Shown here: one piece after another, positions 35,561-47,689 of the stretch
Numbering within the stretch: the first letter of the stretch is position 1
How the letters are laid out: each line of letters opens with the position of its first letter
Translations under genes and position numbers: made by a program
Source of the DNA: Diospyros lotus
Lineage: Eukaryota; Streptophyta; Magnoliopsida; Ericales; Ebenaceae
Length of the DNA stretch: 64,000 bases
Direction of reading: 5' to 3'
Assembly (NCBI RefSeq): GCF_014633365.1
Contig: NC_068339.1
Location: 14,965,925 to 15,029,924, forward strand
The notes under the pieces: generated by a model
Databases searched by the model: none
Seen by the model: the letters and a program-made list of their open reading frames with translations, nothing else
What the model was told of the DNA's origin: nothing

Positions 35561-36760
35561 TCTTTTTTCTCTTTTTCTTGGGGTGGGCTGTTGGGGAAAG
35601 GATTGAGTGGATCAAAAAGCATTAGACTATTTTTTCTTCTAATAATCTGAAGTATTGGACTATTCATTCTGTTTTTGACATGAAGCCTGCAGTCACTTCA
35701 TGTTTGCTATTATATTATACTTCATTCACTATTGACCCAACAACATATTTATTTGGGGACATAAAAAGAGCCTTCTTACCAATAAAACAATTTCTCAATT
35801 TCTTATAAAGGATTGTGCATAGTGTTCTTAGCCTTTATTGTAGCTTTTGATCTGCTTAGCTTTAATTTTGTGTTTAAATAAAACATGATGACATCTGGTT
35901 CTTAATGATTTTTTGACATTTTCATCTATTATTATTTTGCAAAAGCTCAGAGGTTCATGGCTCTGATAAATATGTTCCTATGAAACTAACACTCTTTATG
36001 TGTACAAAAGGAACCTAATGCAAATTCAGCCTACAAGTTGGAATGCCAATTTTTTTTTTTTTTTTATTCCACGAGTATGAAGAGAACGTTTTCTTGTCTG
36101 TTGTCTTATTCAAGTCCTCCTGGTATCTGACCATGACTCTGGAAAAGAATGAACCCCTACTGATCTTTAAAATTTTGAATCTGTTGCAACCAAAAAAACT
36201 TGAAAGCTTATGCTTCTCTCTAATTATATGCTTGAAATGGCGCAGATAGACTGCCCTTGAAGCTTAGGCAATAGGGACTTGTGTTGCGAGTATCTTGCAA
36301 CTTTTCAACCTTACCCCCTGTTTTAACTCCAGAGACTCTGCTCTTGACTTGGATTTAGATGCATCACATAAATAGCCTATTTTAATAAGATGATATGATA
36401 TTAAATGAAAAAAAAAATCCATGTAATTATTCTTAAGTGTGTATGGATGGTTAAGGGGCTTTATTGTTCTACTCTTACGCTGTACTTTGTGGGTTTTGCA
36501 GGCAGAAGCTAGGATGGAAACGCCTTTGAACATGACACAGATCTGATAGTCTGGAGAGAGAGTATGGCATGAATAGAGATGGTTGAAAGTCTAGGATTCA
36601 TTTAGCTGACCCCTCCTAGCAAAATTGAAGTTTGTGATTGTTATTGTGTCGCAGGCAACATCAACTAATGGATTGTGCATTCTAATATCTCAATAGAAAA
36701 TGCCAGGGAAGTTCTCTTCTGTGGTTTTGCTTGTGTCTAATGAGTTAAGAACTTAAAGAA
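35561..36760 (+). repeat. Duplicated F-box 3' flank, copy B (right part)
   Basis: Resumes alignment with copy C: 35575-35620 with 41275-41330 (GGGGAAAGGATTGAGT vs GGGAAGGGTTCGAGT), 35680 with 41399 (GAAGCCTGCAGTCACTT), 36430-36510 with 42190-42270 (ATGTAATTATTCT, TTAAGGGGC, GTGGGTTTTGCAGGCA), 36570-36720 with 42450-42620. No open frame is conserved between the copies, so I do not call a gene. GTGGGTTTTGCAGGC resembles a splice acceptor, so an old exon cannot be excluded. Confidence 0.65.
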
Positions 36761-37032
36761 ATAGAAAATTATGTAACTAACTCCCGCGCCCTCGAGACAT
36801 GTCGACACTTGTTGAGAATGGTGGAAGCTTTTTTACCAGCAAACGGAAGGAGCAAATTATTAGATTAATATTAATGTATCATATCAATTGTTATGTTGGA
36901 AAAGGAGTTGTTTCCAACATAATTTATTAGACTAACATTTGAATTTGCATCAAATGACATTTTTTACGTTCTCATTTTTTTAAAATTCGAAAATAAACAC
37001 ACACAAATGTCATTTGATGCATCTATATGTGT

Positions 37033-37065
<33 letters not shown>

Positions 37066-38070
37066 GGGGGGGGGGGGAATGAAATTCATGTCATATTGTT
37101 TTATTTGACATCTTTATTTTTTTTATTTAATACATGTAATTATTGTGAAATCATATATTTTTAAAAATTAATAAATATTCAATCCCCTCATCTCACTCAC
37201 ACTTCTTTCTCATTTTTTTTTTTAAATGAGATCATTTAGAACAATCACTCACCCAATGTGACCCCCTTCTTTTCCCCTTTTAAACTCAAGTAAGAACAAA
37301 CGTTCAAAAATAAAAACTAGCGATCAAAATTATTTTTTTTTCTAATTTTACCATTTTTTTATAAAAATTCTCACTTTACTAATTTTTTTAAACTATTTTT
37401 CATAATACCATCGTTACAAATGGTAAGACTGATAAATATTATGTAGAATACATAAGAATCAATGACAAATAAGAGTCGTGCTACAATGCCCGAACGATTG
37501 ACGCACGGAATAACCGAACGGAATGAAACTCGCTCGGCCAAGGTTCGGCGAACTTCATCTAAAATGAAGTCCGCCCAGCACACTACTATTAAAATTAAAA
37601 CAAAAAAATAATTAAAATTATAATATAAAAATTAACTTAAATTAAAATTATAATTATAAAATATAATATAATTAAATTGAAGTCCGCAGCAGCGGACTTC
37701 AATTTAAATGGAGAATGAAGTGCGCCCTCATAGCAGCGGGCGGATTTCTTCCACCCAGCAACCCGCCTGCTGCTGGCCGGTGGACTTCAACATAGTTGAA
37801 GTTCGCCCGTTCAATTCGGGCAGACTTTATCATCGATGAAGTCCATCCGACTTTTATTTGAATGCGTATTTCGAGGTGAAACAGTAATTTTAAGGTGATG
37901 ATATTTTTATCTTTTAATGTCTTTAGTCATCTTGTACGTCAACCAATTTTGGCAAAGTAGCATTATTCGACAAATAATAGTCATTGTCCTAAATTTTGTT
38001 ACTCTTTTGTTCTAATAGTTATTTTTTATGATAATATTTGTTAATCAATATATAAATTGAAAAATATAAA
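36761..38070. repeat. Intergenic sequence with inverted repeats
   Basis: 36893-36920: ATGTTGGAAA and TTTCCAACAT around an 8-base loop. 36947-37020: a 16-base word GCATCAAATGACATTT and its reverse complement about 40 bases apart. 37480-37860: GAAGTCCG and CGGACTTC occur many times in both orientations, including a perfect 14-bp stem with a 4-base loop (37674-37687 and 37692-37705). A T/G homopolymer junction lies near 37040-37078. No gene is seen. Confidence 0.6.
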
Positions 38071-38646
38071 GGGCCTATTTGTTGCAGCTTAAAAGCCGTA
38101 ACTTTTAGGTTCTAGCTTCAAAAAAGTGGGAATGTAGTGTTTGTTATACCTTATAGAATTCTATCTTATAGTTTCTACTAGCTTTTAAAATGGGTAGAAG
38201 TTAGCTTTTTCAAAGCTAGGGTACCCCAGCTTTTACAACTCCTACTTAAACTTTTACATTTTTGTGACAATTTTGCCCTTATTTTTAACAAATAATTACC
38301 TTCATGTCCACTCAATCAAGGGTCTCTCTTCTCCACCGCCATCTCCATTTTCATATCTCTTCCTTTCTCTCGCCATCTATCTCTCACTCTATACTCTAAT
38401 TAATTTTTTTATAATACTTAAACTTATACATATACACTAATTAATTTTTAAATTATCATTCTATAACTACTAAGAGTATTATGGACAATTATACAAAAAT
38501 AAGTTATTTTACAACTTATGATATCAAACACCACAACTACTTAACTACAACTTTTGAAAAGGTACAGCAAACAGGTTCATAACTTATTCTAAGTTTTAGA
38601 AGCTATAAGTTATAATCTCTTTAATTAAGCTGCAACAAACGAGGCC
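38071..38646. mobile_element. MITE with 20-bp terminal inverted repeats
   Basis: The left end is GGGCCTATTTGTTGCAGCTT. The reverse complement of the right end is GGCCTCGTTTGTTGCAGCTT. Similarity extends weakly inward (AAAAGCCGTAACTTTTAG against TATAAGTTAT-type sequence). No coding region. The flanks, ATATAAA and AAAATAT, give no clear target duplication, so the superfamily is left open; GGGCC-type ends occur in PIF/Harbinger and some hAT MITEs. Confidence 0.65.
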
Positions 38647-39213
38647 AAAATATGGAAAGCATTCCAAACTTTTATTTTTTCTAATATATTTATTAAACTT
38701 ATCTGTTGATCCTTAAAAAAGAAGTGATGTGATTTTTTATTTAGTATTTTTCAGATATTTTTATCTCTCCCTCTTCTAAATAAGTATATTTTATACTTTA
38801 TAGATAAAATAAAATAACGTATGTCTTCCAGAGTATTTCAAAAAAATTTAAAAAATAATTTAATAAAAATCTTAAAATACTTCGTAACTTCGATTATTTT
38901 ATATTTTAGTTTTAAAAATATTTAAATTTTATCTTGATATAATTTTATTTTACTCATTTTAACAAAGCTAAGAACCTAAATTCTAAGTTTTAAAAAGATA
39001 ATATTGTTGGAAATAGTATTAAAATGATAGTAAAATGAGAATATCTATAAAGAAAATGATAAAATAAAATAAAAGGGGGATAAACTCAACAAAATGGGTA
39101 AATATGGTCTCTCTCTCTCTCTCTCTCTCAAACGCACAAAAGCAGCCACTGCTCTCTCCATCGAAACCCTAAAAGAGCCCCAAAGTCTAAAGTATACATC
39201 TGTTTTTACAGAG
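38647..39213 (+). promoter_or_regulatory. Upstream region and leader of F-box gene 2
   Basis: AT-rich to about 39090, followed by a (CT)12 run (39106-39129) and a leader that aligns with the leader of F-box gene 1. The frame is open from an ATG at 39094, which would add 40 residues encoded by the CT repeat and leader. Because copy 1 lacks that ATG, I treat it as leader. Confidence 0.45.
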
Positions 39214-40407
39214 ATGAAGAAAACGACCCAAGCCTATCTACCTCAAGAACTGCTGTTTGAAATCTTCAAGAGACTGCCCTTGAAATCTTTGCTTCGGATC
39301 AGGTCCGTTTCCAAATCATGGCGCTCTCTAATCAGCAACCCACAATTCATAACTCTTCACAGGGATTACAACAACAACAATACTCACATGTTGGTTAGTT
39401 ACTACCCCTCGGAGCTCTGTGCTCTACACTATGACAATCCCGCATTTGAATTGCATTCTGAGGCTGAATTCCCTTTTAATAAGCCTTACAGGTTCTATCG
39501 GATTGTGGGTTCTTGTAATGGTCTGATTTGCGTGGGATATAGCTGTGTCTCCTATGCAAATGATTTATTTCTATGGAACCCTTCTATTAGGAAAATTGTG
39601 ACCCTTCCGAAGCCTGGAATCCCTTTTGAATCCCATCGTGCACTTATGCTTGTTTTGGGATTTGGGTTTGATCCCAAGAGTAACGATTACAAGGTGGTGA
39701 GAATTGTTTATTTTCATGGAAGAAACGGGTTACATAAGCTTCTGCCTATGGTTGAGCTTTATACGCTGAGTACTGGTACTTGGAGGGGCATAAGTGCTGT
39801 TGTCCCTCCATATGTGATTTCTAACTTCTTGTTGCAGGCTAATGTCAATGGTGCGGTGCACTGGATTGCACACAATCCGACCAAGATTGGTGGGTTTCGT
39901 AGTTTGATTGTGGCTTTTGACTTGAATGATGAGGTCTTTAAGGAGATGAGGTTGCCGAATGAATTAGCCCAGGAGTATCCAGTGGCAATGTCTATTGCAG
40001 CATGTGGTGAATTGCTTTCTTTGTTCCACTACTATCAAAGTTCTTCTTCAAATAGAGGCTGTAGTGTTTGGGTGATGGAGAAGTATGGCATTGATCATTC
40101 TTGGACTAAACTTTTCAATATAGAATTGTTGCAAGGAGTGGACCTAGTATTAGGTTCCAGGAAAAATGGTGAATTTCTAGTGGTAACAAAAGATGAAAAA
40201 TTAGTTTCTTATGACCCAGATGATGAACAGTTTAAGGATCTTGGAATTTGTAGAACATGCTCTTTCGTTTTGCGTGCATGTTCATTGTATGTTAGTCCTT
40301 ACATTGAAAGCCTAATTTTAGTTGATAGTTCTAATGGAGGCTTGGGTAATGATTCAGCCCCTGATTTGCTGGGAGAGGATGACAGTGAAATCAAAGATCG
40401 TCAATGA
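39214..40407 (+). CDS. F-box protein with FBA domain, copy 2
   Basis: Single exon, 397 residues, an SCF ubiquitin-ligase specificity subunit by family. The F-box is at about residues 7-48 (LPQELLFEIFKRLPLKSLLR, then SVSKSWRSLISNPQFI). FBA-type repeats follow: FYRIVGSCNGLICVG, LFLWNPSIRKI, DYKVVRIVYF, VELYTLSTGTWRGIS and WVMEKYGI. It is collinear with copy 1 along the whole length and clearly a recent duplicate. The tail is intact here: APDLLGEDDSEIKDRQ. An upstream in-frame ATG at 39094 would make a 437-residue form. Both copies keep the hydrophobic F-box core, so both could bind SKP1. Substrate unknown. Confidence 0.9.
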   Translation: MKKTTQAYLPQELLFEIFKRLPLKSLLRIRSVSKSWRSLISNPQFITLHRDYNNNNTHMLVSYYPSELCALHYDNPAFELHSEAEFPFNKPYRFYRIVGSCNGLICVGYSCVSYANDLFLWNPSIRKIVTLPKPGIPFESHRALMLVLGFGFDPKSNDYKVVRIVYFHGRNGLHKLLPMVELYTLSTGTWRGISAVVPPYVISNFLLQANVNGAVHWIAHNPTKIGGFRSLIVAFDLNDEVFKEMRLPNELAQEYPVAMSIAACGELLSLFHYYQSSSSNRGCSVWVMEKYGIDHSWTKLFNIELLQGVDLVLGSRKNGEFLVVTKDEKLVSYDPDDEQFKDLGICRTCSFVLRACSLYVSPYIESLILVDSSNGGLGNDSAPDLLGEDDSEIKDRQ

Positions 40408-42800
40408 TCCATAATGCTTGAGGTAATACACATAATTTTGTAATGTTTGACATTCTTTTGAGCATCAGGCTGACAATCCAACATGGTTCTTCTTTTTATT
40501 CTATCCTGTCTTGCTTTGTGCTAGGAAATTGGTCTACTGTAAGGAACTATTGTTTTGAGTATTTTTATCTTATTTACTTCCTCCAGTAATCCATAAATCT
40601 AAATTTATACTTTTAACATCACATTTTGGTTGCCTTATTTTTAGAGAGGAGATGGTATATATAGTTTGGGATAAAATATGAGCTTACAGAGCACTGGAAA
40701 AGTTGAAAATGATCACAAGTGTAACTCTCTACTTTCTTGTTTGAGTTCGTGTCTTGGTCGAATATGCATTGAATACCTTTTTCATGCTCCTCTGTACTGT
40801 GATGCGGGATGACGTACCTTTTTTTTTTTTTTTGGGGGGGGGGGGGGGGGGGTTGTCCAACATGGTATCTAGGGATGATATTAACCCTAAAAAAGTTGAT
40901 CTCAATAATACTAGTTTGATATGCACTGCTTTTTTTTAATTTCTTGCTATAGATTTTTAGGTTGGCTTAGCAGAAGCTTGGTGGGACTATAACCCACAGG
41001 TCCTAGGATCTAAACCTATAGAAGTTTGTCTTCCTCTTGAAGATTAACATTTGTTTTAAGGAAAGTTTAGCTTATAATTATTGTTACGAGGTACTGTTTT
41101 ATTCTAGTGGTTCTTTCATTATCTGGCCATCTAATTGGAATCGTACCGACACATCATATTACATATAATCATGAACCAAGCAAGTCTGTAGTTTGTTCGA
41201 CTGATTTGGGGGATATCTTTTCTGGAACATTAGAAAATGAAATAATCTTTTTTTTTGTTTTCTCTTCTCTTTTTGTTTGGGGGGGGAGGGGGTTTGGGAA
41301 GGGTTCGAGTAGATCAATAAGCAATGGACTATTTTCGTTTTTTTTTTTCTTTTTAGGGATAAGCTGGGCTTTGTGTTGTTCATACATATCCTTTTAACAC
41401 GAAGCCTGCAGTCACTTTGCTTTTGCTACTATATTTTACATTGGGTTAATATACTGTTCCATTTTTTTTCCTTTAAAATGTATGTACTATAAGCTATAAT
41501 AATCATTTGCATCTAAGATGGTGCTTATATCTAAGATGATATTGTTCAGCTTTTGTGTTTAAGAACATATCTGTTCTTTAAAATTTGCTGACATTTTCCA
41601 TCTGTTATTATTTTTCAAAAGCACAGAGGTTTATCACTCTATAATAAATTTGTTCCTATAGTATCATGCACCCTTGATGTGTTATATGGCCCATTATAGC
41701 TGCTGCACAGAAGGAAACGTCACGCAAATTCAGCCTACAAGTGATCAAATGGCTTTCTTTCTTTATTTTATTTTAAGTATGAAGAACAGTTTTCTTGCCT
41801 GTTGTCGTGTTCAAGTCCTATAGCTGATCATTAGTCGGGGAAAAAATGAACCCCTATAGGTATTGTAGCCAATTCCAGCTGTTTATGTCCATGATCTTAA
41901 AAATTATGAATCTGTCTCAACCAGAAAAGTTTCAATTATGAATCTGTCTCAACCAGAAAACTTGAAACTTTGTGCTGGTTTTTTCTAATTATACGCTTGA
42001 AATGGTGCAGATAAACTGCCTTGAAATTCCTTGCCCTTGAAACCTTGTGCTGGTTTAAACTTGGGATTTAGATGCACTTACTGGGGAAAAAGGACGGGAT
42101 TTTTTATTTTTTATTTTTGAAAAGGACTTTGGATTTAGATGCATGACATAAATAGCTCATTTTGTTAACATCTGCTTAAATGAACAAAACCCATGTAATT
42201 ATTCTCAAGTATGTATGGTTAAGGGGCCTTATTGTTCTACTCTTACAGTGTACTTGTGGGTTTTGCAGGCAAAAACTACCATCATGCTCTTTTACAATAC
42301 AATATCTACCAGGGAAAGGATGTTTAAAGGAGGAATCCAATGAAACTAGTGATTTTCCTTCTTGGACAACATCAACTAATGGGAAAACCTTCAAACGTCA
42401 ACGTAAGATATAATGGTGTTAAGAAGAGTATGGCCACGCATGGATAGAGATGGTTGGAAGTCGATGATTTATGTGGCCGACTCCAACTAGCTAGTAGTAT
42501 TAAAGTTTGTGTTTACTGTTGTGATGTAGTTAACATCAACTAATGGAGCCTTCGACGCGTCACTTATGACAAGGAGAATGGTGGTTTTGTTTCAATGGAA
42601 AATGCTAGAGATGTTCTCTTTGTGAATTTGCTTGCTGGCTTGGTGGTGTTCGTAGGTTTTCATCGTGTTTTGGCAGGGAGCTTCATATTGAATTGAACGA
42701 ACAAGTTTGGCTGCTTATCTTTGATTCCTTGGAACTTAGAAGATAGAAAATAATAAAGGCTTAGACACTACAAATGCTTCCATACCATACCATACCCCCA
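40408..42800 (+). repeat. Duplicated F-box 3' flank, copy C (uninterrupted)
   Basis: 3' UTR of F-box gene 2 followed by sequence matching copies A and B. It lacks the LINE and gypsy insertions, so it shows the ancestral arrangement at about 41170-41330. It holds two homopolymer junctions, T15-G18 near 40819-40852 and a G-rich run at 41279-41293. A short sub-repeat, AATTATGAATCTGTCTCAAC, occurs at about 41904 and 41935. No gene is called. Confidence 0.65.
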
Positions 42801-43171
42801 CGAGTGAAGGAAGGAAGAAACAATAAACAGTGAGAGCACTATTACGTCTTGTTTTTTAGCTTTAGCTTGAGTCAAGGAAAGGAATTACAAGTTTAAGAGG
42901 ATTATGCCCCAAGGTATAGATTAAGTGACGGATAAATGATACGTTAGAATTAATATCAATAGGTCATAATTTCGATACTTGGTTTAGGCAAGGGTCAAAA
43001 ATTCGTATGCGATTTACTTTTTTTACTGAAATCAAGAACACGAGCGATAAGGAACCATGCAAAGACGATAATCTCAAGAGTTTAAGAGTATTATGTCATG
43101 AGTCATAAAAATAAATATTGATTTTAATTATTTATAATAAAGATTGTATTTAATGCATTGGAGTAGTCACA
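42801..43171. other. Intergenic, nothing recognised
   Basis: No gene, terminal repeat or strong local structure is seen. Confidence 0.3.
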
Positions 43172-46100
43172 ATAATAATGTGAAAGTTTTTTAGAGATAT
43201 TTAAAATTTTCATAATATTTTAAATGATACTAGAAAAATACTTAAAATGATTAGAGTTCAATAGGAAGAATAGGAAGAATAAGATATTGTAAATATTTTT
43301 AGATTTTTCTATCAAATGTGTAAATATTTTTATATGTATAATAGATGAAGAACATGTGGCACAAGGCTAGTCACACATTTTCCCCGTTGATGTTTATAAA
43401 GAGGGGAAGAACTTATTTGTAGATGTATCGGAGAAATATGTTTTATTTTGGAGTGTCATGCAAGAGCTCTTTCTAAAATATTAAGTATTGTCTTCGTATT
43501 TTTAGTTTTAAATTTATTTTTATTTTTATTTTTGTGTTTTAAAATTTGTAAAAACACACTATTTTTGTCATTTTAAAAAATTATTTTTAAAACAAAAAAT
43601 TAAAAAATATGTTTACTTTAGAATTTTTTAAAAAATTATTTTATAACATTTTATTCTTAAATCAGCCACAACCTCTTCCACCAACAATAGCTGGCAACCA
43701 CTATCTACTAGAGATTCCCACAATTAAAGCCTATCATTAAAAATATCAAGTTAAGGGGTTAATATACACAAAAATGGGCCAAATTTAATGACTGAATTTT
43801 CTTAGATATAATTTTTAATTTACAACTAAAACTGAAAAACACACTGTGAGTTGTTGTCGGCCATCGTGGCCAATAGTCTTCGGTAATCAAAGGCAACCAC
43901 TCGACACCTTATCTCCAGACCAATATACCCAAAAACTAGCCAAATTCAATGGCCAAATCTCTATAAATTTAAGTTTAAACTTTCGGCTAAACCTAATTTT
44001 TGGCGCGGGCAAGGTGGAGAAAAAAAAGAGAGATAGAGACGACACTAACAAGAGCGATGATGGTGCAAGTGATGGGTAGAAGAATGAACAGAGAGTCAAT
44101 TTGGACAGAAATGATAAAGAAGATAAAAAGACAATGGGCAAAAATTGCAGAGGCTATGGTGATGTATATGTAATGACCAAAGGCCTTGGCGTTTGATTGG
44201 AAGAGTGGTGACTGGCATTTGGAGAATGGAAAGGAAGAGGAGATGGTGGTGTGTAGAGAGAGAGTGTGTGGGTTGTCCATTTTTCGTGTTTTGAATTTTT
44301 CAGGATGTTGTGATTGGAAACACTTAAAATAATATTTTATTATTTGAGTTTCTTTTATAATTTTTTTTTATTTTTGAAAATAATAAAGATATTTATATTA
44401 TTTTGAAAAATTAAAAATTAAAAATAATTTAAAAATAGTAAACAGATAATGTGGAAGTTTTTTTAGAGATATTTAAAATTTTCATAATATTTTAAATGAT
44501 ACTAGAAAAATACTTAAAATGATTAGAGTTCAATAGGAAGAATAAGATATTGTAAATATTTTTAGATTTTTCTATCAAATGTGTAAATATTTTTATATGT
44601 ATAATAGATGAAGAACATGTGGCACAAGGCTAGTCACACATTTTCCCCATTGATGTTTATAAAGAGGGGAAGAACTTATTTGTAGATGTATCGGAGAAAT
44701 ATGTTTTATTTTGGAGTGTCATGCAAGAGCTTTTTCTAAAATATTAAGTGTTGTCTTCGTATTTTAAGTTTTAAATTTATTTTTATTTTTATTTTTGTGT
44801 TTTAAAATTTGTAAAAACACACTATTTTTGTCATTTTAAAAAATTATTTTTAAAACAAAAAATTAAAAAATATGTTTACTTTAGAATTTTTTAAAAAATT
44901 ATTTTATAACATTTTATTCTTAAATCAGCCACAACCTCTTCCACCAACAATAGCTGGCAACCACTATCTGCTAGAGATTTCCACAATTAAAGCCTATCAT
45001 TAAAAATATCAAGTTAAGGGGTTAATATACACAAAAATGGGCCAAATTTAATGACTGAATTTTCTTAGATATAATTTTTAATTTACAACTAAAACTGAAA
45101 AACACACTGTGAGTTGTTGCCAGCCATCGTGGCTAATAGTCTTCGGTAATCAGAGGCAACCACTCGACACCCTCATCTCGAGACCAATATACCCAAAAAC
45201 TAGCCAAATTCAATGGCCAAATCTCTATAAATCTAAGTTTAAACTTTCGGCTAAACCTAATTTTTGGCGCGGGCAAGGTGGAGAAAAAAAAGAGAGATAG
45301 AGACGACACTAACAAGAGCGATGATGGTGCAAGTGACGGGTAGAAGAATGAACAGAGAGTCAATTTGGACAGAAATGATAAAGAAGATAAAAAGACAATG
45401 AGCAAAAATTGCAGAGGCTATGGTGATGTATATGTAATGACCAAAGGCCTTGGCGTTTGATTGGAAGAGCGGTGACTAGCATTTGGAGAATGGAAAGGAC
45501 AAGGAGATGGTGGTGTGTAGAGAGAGAGTGTGTGGGTTGTCCATTTTTCGTGTTTTGAATTTTTCAGGATGTTGTGATTGGAAACACTTAAAATAATATT
45601 TTATTATTTGAGTTTTTTTTATAATTTTTTTTCTTATTTTTGAAAATAATAAAGATATTTATATTATTTTGAAAAATTAAAAATTAAAAATAATTTAAAA
45701 ATAGTAAACAGATAATGTGGAAGTTTTTTTAGAGATATTTAAAATTTTCATAATATTTTAAATGATACTAGAAAAATACTTAAAATGATTAGAGTTCAAT
45801 AGGAAGAATAAGATATTGTAAATATTTTTAGATTTTTCTATCAAATGTGTAAATATTTTTATATGTATAATAGATGAAGAACATGTGGCACAAGGCTAGT
45901 CACACATTTTCCCCATTGATGTTTATAAAGAGGGGAAGAACTTATTTGTAGATGTATCGGAGAAATATGTTTTATTTTGGAGTGTCATGCAAGAGCTTTT
46001 TCTAAAATATTAAGTGTTGTCTTCGTATTTTAAGTTTTAAATTTATTTTTATTTTTATTTTTGTGTTTTAAAATTTGTAAAAACACACTATTTTTGTCAT

Positions 46101-46970
46101 TTTAAAAAATTATTTTTAAAACAAAAAATTAAAAAATATGTTTACTTTAGAATTTTTTAAAAAATTATTTTATAACATTTTATTTTTAAATCAGCCACAA
46201 CCTCTTCCACCAACAATAGCTGGCAACCACTATCTGCTAGAGATTTCCACAATTAAAGCCTATCATTAAAAATATCAAGTTAAGGGGTTAATATACACAA
46301 AAATGGGCCAAATTTAATGACTGAATTTTCTTAGATATAATTTTTAATTTACAACTAAAACTGAAAAACACACTGTGAGTTGTTGCCGGCCATCGTGGCT
46401 AATAGTCTTCGGTAATCAGAGGCAACCACTCGACACCCTCATCTCGAGACCAATATACCCAAAAACTAGCCAAATTCAATGGTCAAATCTCTATAAATCT
46501 AAGTTTAAACTTTCGGCTAAACCCAATTTTTGGCGCGGGCAAGGTGGAGAAAAAAAAGAGAGATAGAGACGACACTAGCAAGAGCGATGATGGTGCAAGT
46601 GACGGGTAGAAGAATGAACAGAGAGTCAATTTGGACAGAAATGATAAAGAAGATAAAAAGACAATGAGCAAAAATTGCAGAGGCTATGGTGATGTATATG
46701 TAATGACCAAAGGCCTTGGCGTTTGATTGGAAGAGCGGTGACTAGCATTTGGAGAATGGAAAGGACAAGGAGATGGTGGTGTGTAGAGAGAGAGTGTGTG
46801 GGTTGTCCATTTTTCGTGTTTTGAATTTTTCAGGATGTTGTGATTGGAAACACTTAAAATAATATTTTATTATTTAATTTTTTTTATAATTTTTTTTCTT
46901 ATTTTTGAAAATAATAAAGTAAATATATTTTTATTATTTTAAAAAATTAAAAATAATTTAAAAACAATAA
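43172..46970 (+). repeat. Three tandem copies of a 1.26-kb unit
   Basis: The marker GAAGAACATGTGGCACAAGG occurs at about 43349, 44609 and 45874, so the period is about 1,260-1,265 bp. Unit limits are about 43172-44443, 44444-45709 and 45710-46970. Copies 2 and 3 are closest to each other; copy 1 has an extra AGGAAGAAT repeat and several substitutions. Each unit carries the same short frames (SWP/LIVFGNQRQPLDTL on plus; SLSFLSKLTLCSFFYPSLAP on minus), shifted by indels between copies, which argues against coding. The unit is not recognised. Confidence 0.85.
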
Positions 46971-47689
46971 AGAGATACAAGACTAGAATATCGATCGAAA
47001 TAAAATATTATAATCCCTTACTTACATTGTGAGATCTCTCAATTCAAATAATATAAATAATTATATTTTATCGTTGTCAACCGGATAAATCTCTTAAAAT
47101 GCAAGTACAAGAACACCTAAGATTGGTGGGTTTCTGCCCATTCATTCAACTAAATAAAATAATATCATAATAATTTTTGCAATAAAAAACTACCATTAAA
47201 GACATGTAATAAAATTAAACATTATTTTAATAAATATTCTTATTATAATTAATTAATTAATTGTGACATCGTTCTATGTAAACAACTGTACGGCCGTCCT
47301 GCCTCATATATGTGACATCAATCTCTAATAATATAATATATAAATTCCCTGCCCATCACATCACGGGTAAGTAAATATGTACAGCTCTCAAGGGCTGGGG
47401 CTGGGATCTAGCAAAACCCTTGTTATTTGGATATTAGCACTTGGCTCACTAGATTCCCGAAATATGCAGATAAGCCCCCATTTTGTAGGTTTGGGTGGGT
47501 AGAATTATTTCAAACTGTTATCTGTTATTTAAAATTTAAATTTATTGTTTGGTTATATAATTGTTGAAAATACAAAAATTTAAAATGCAATCATACTCGT
47601 AATTATGATGAATTATCTTATTCGTAGTTAAAAATTATATAATATTCTTGATTTTATCTGTCAACGATTGGAATTGGTATATTGTGGTT
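46971..47689. other. AT-rich intergenic, nothing recognised
   Basis: No gene or element ends found. Contains ATTAATTAATTAATT runs near 47250. Confidence 0.3.

Noticed and set aside
43846..46671. Small frames (LIVFGNQRQPLDTL type and minus-strand SLSFLSKLTL type) as genes
   Set aside because: They recur only because the unit is tandemly repeated, and their frames and lengths change between units.
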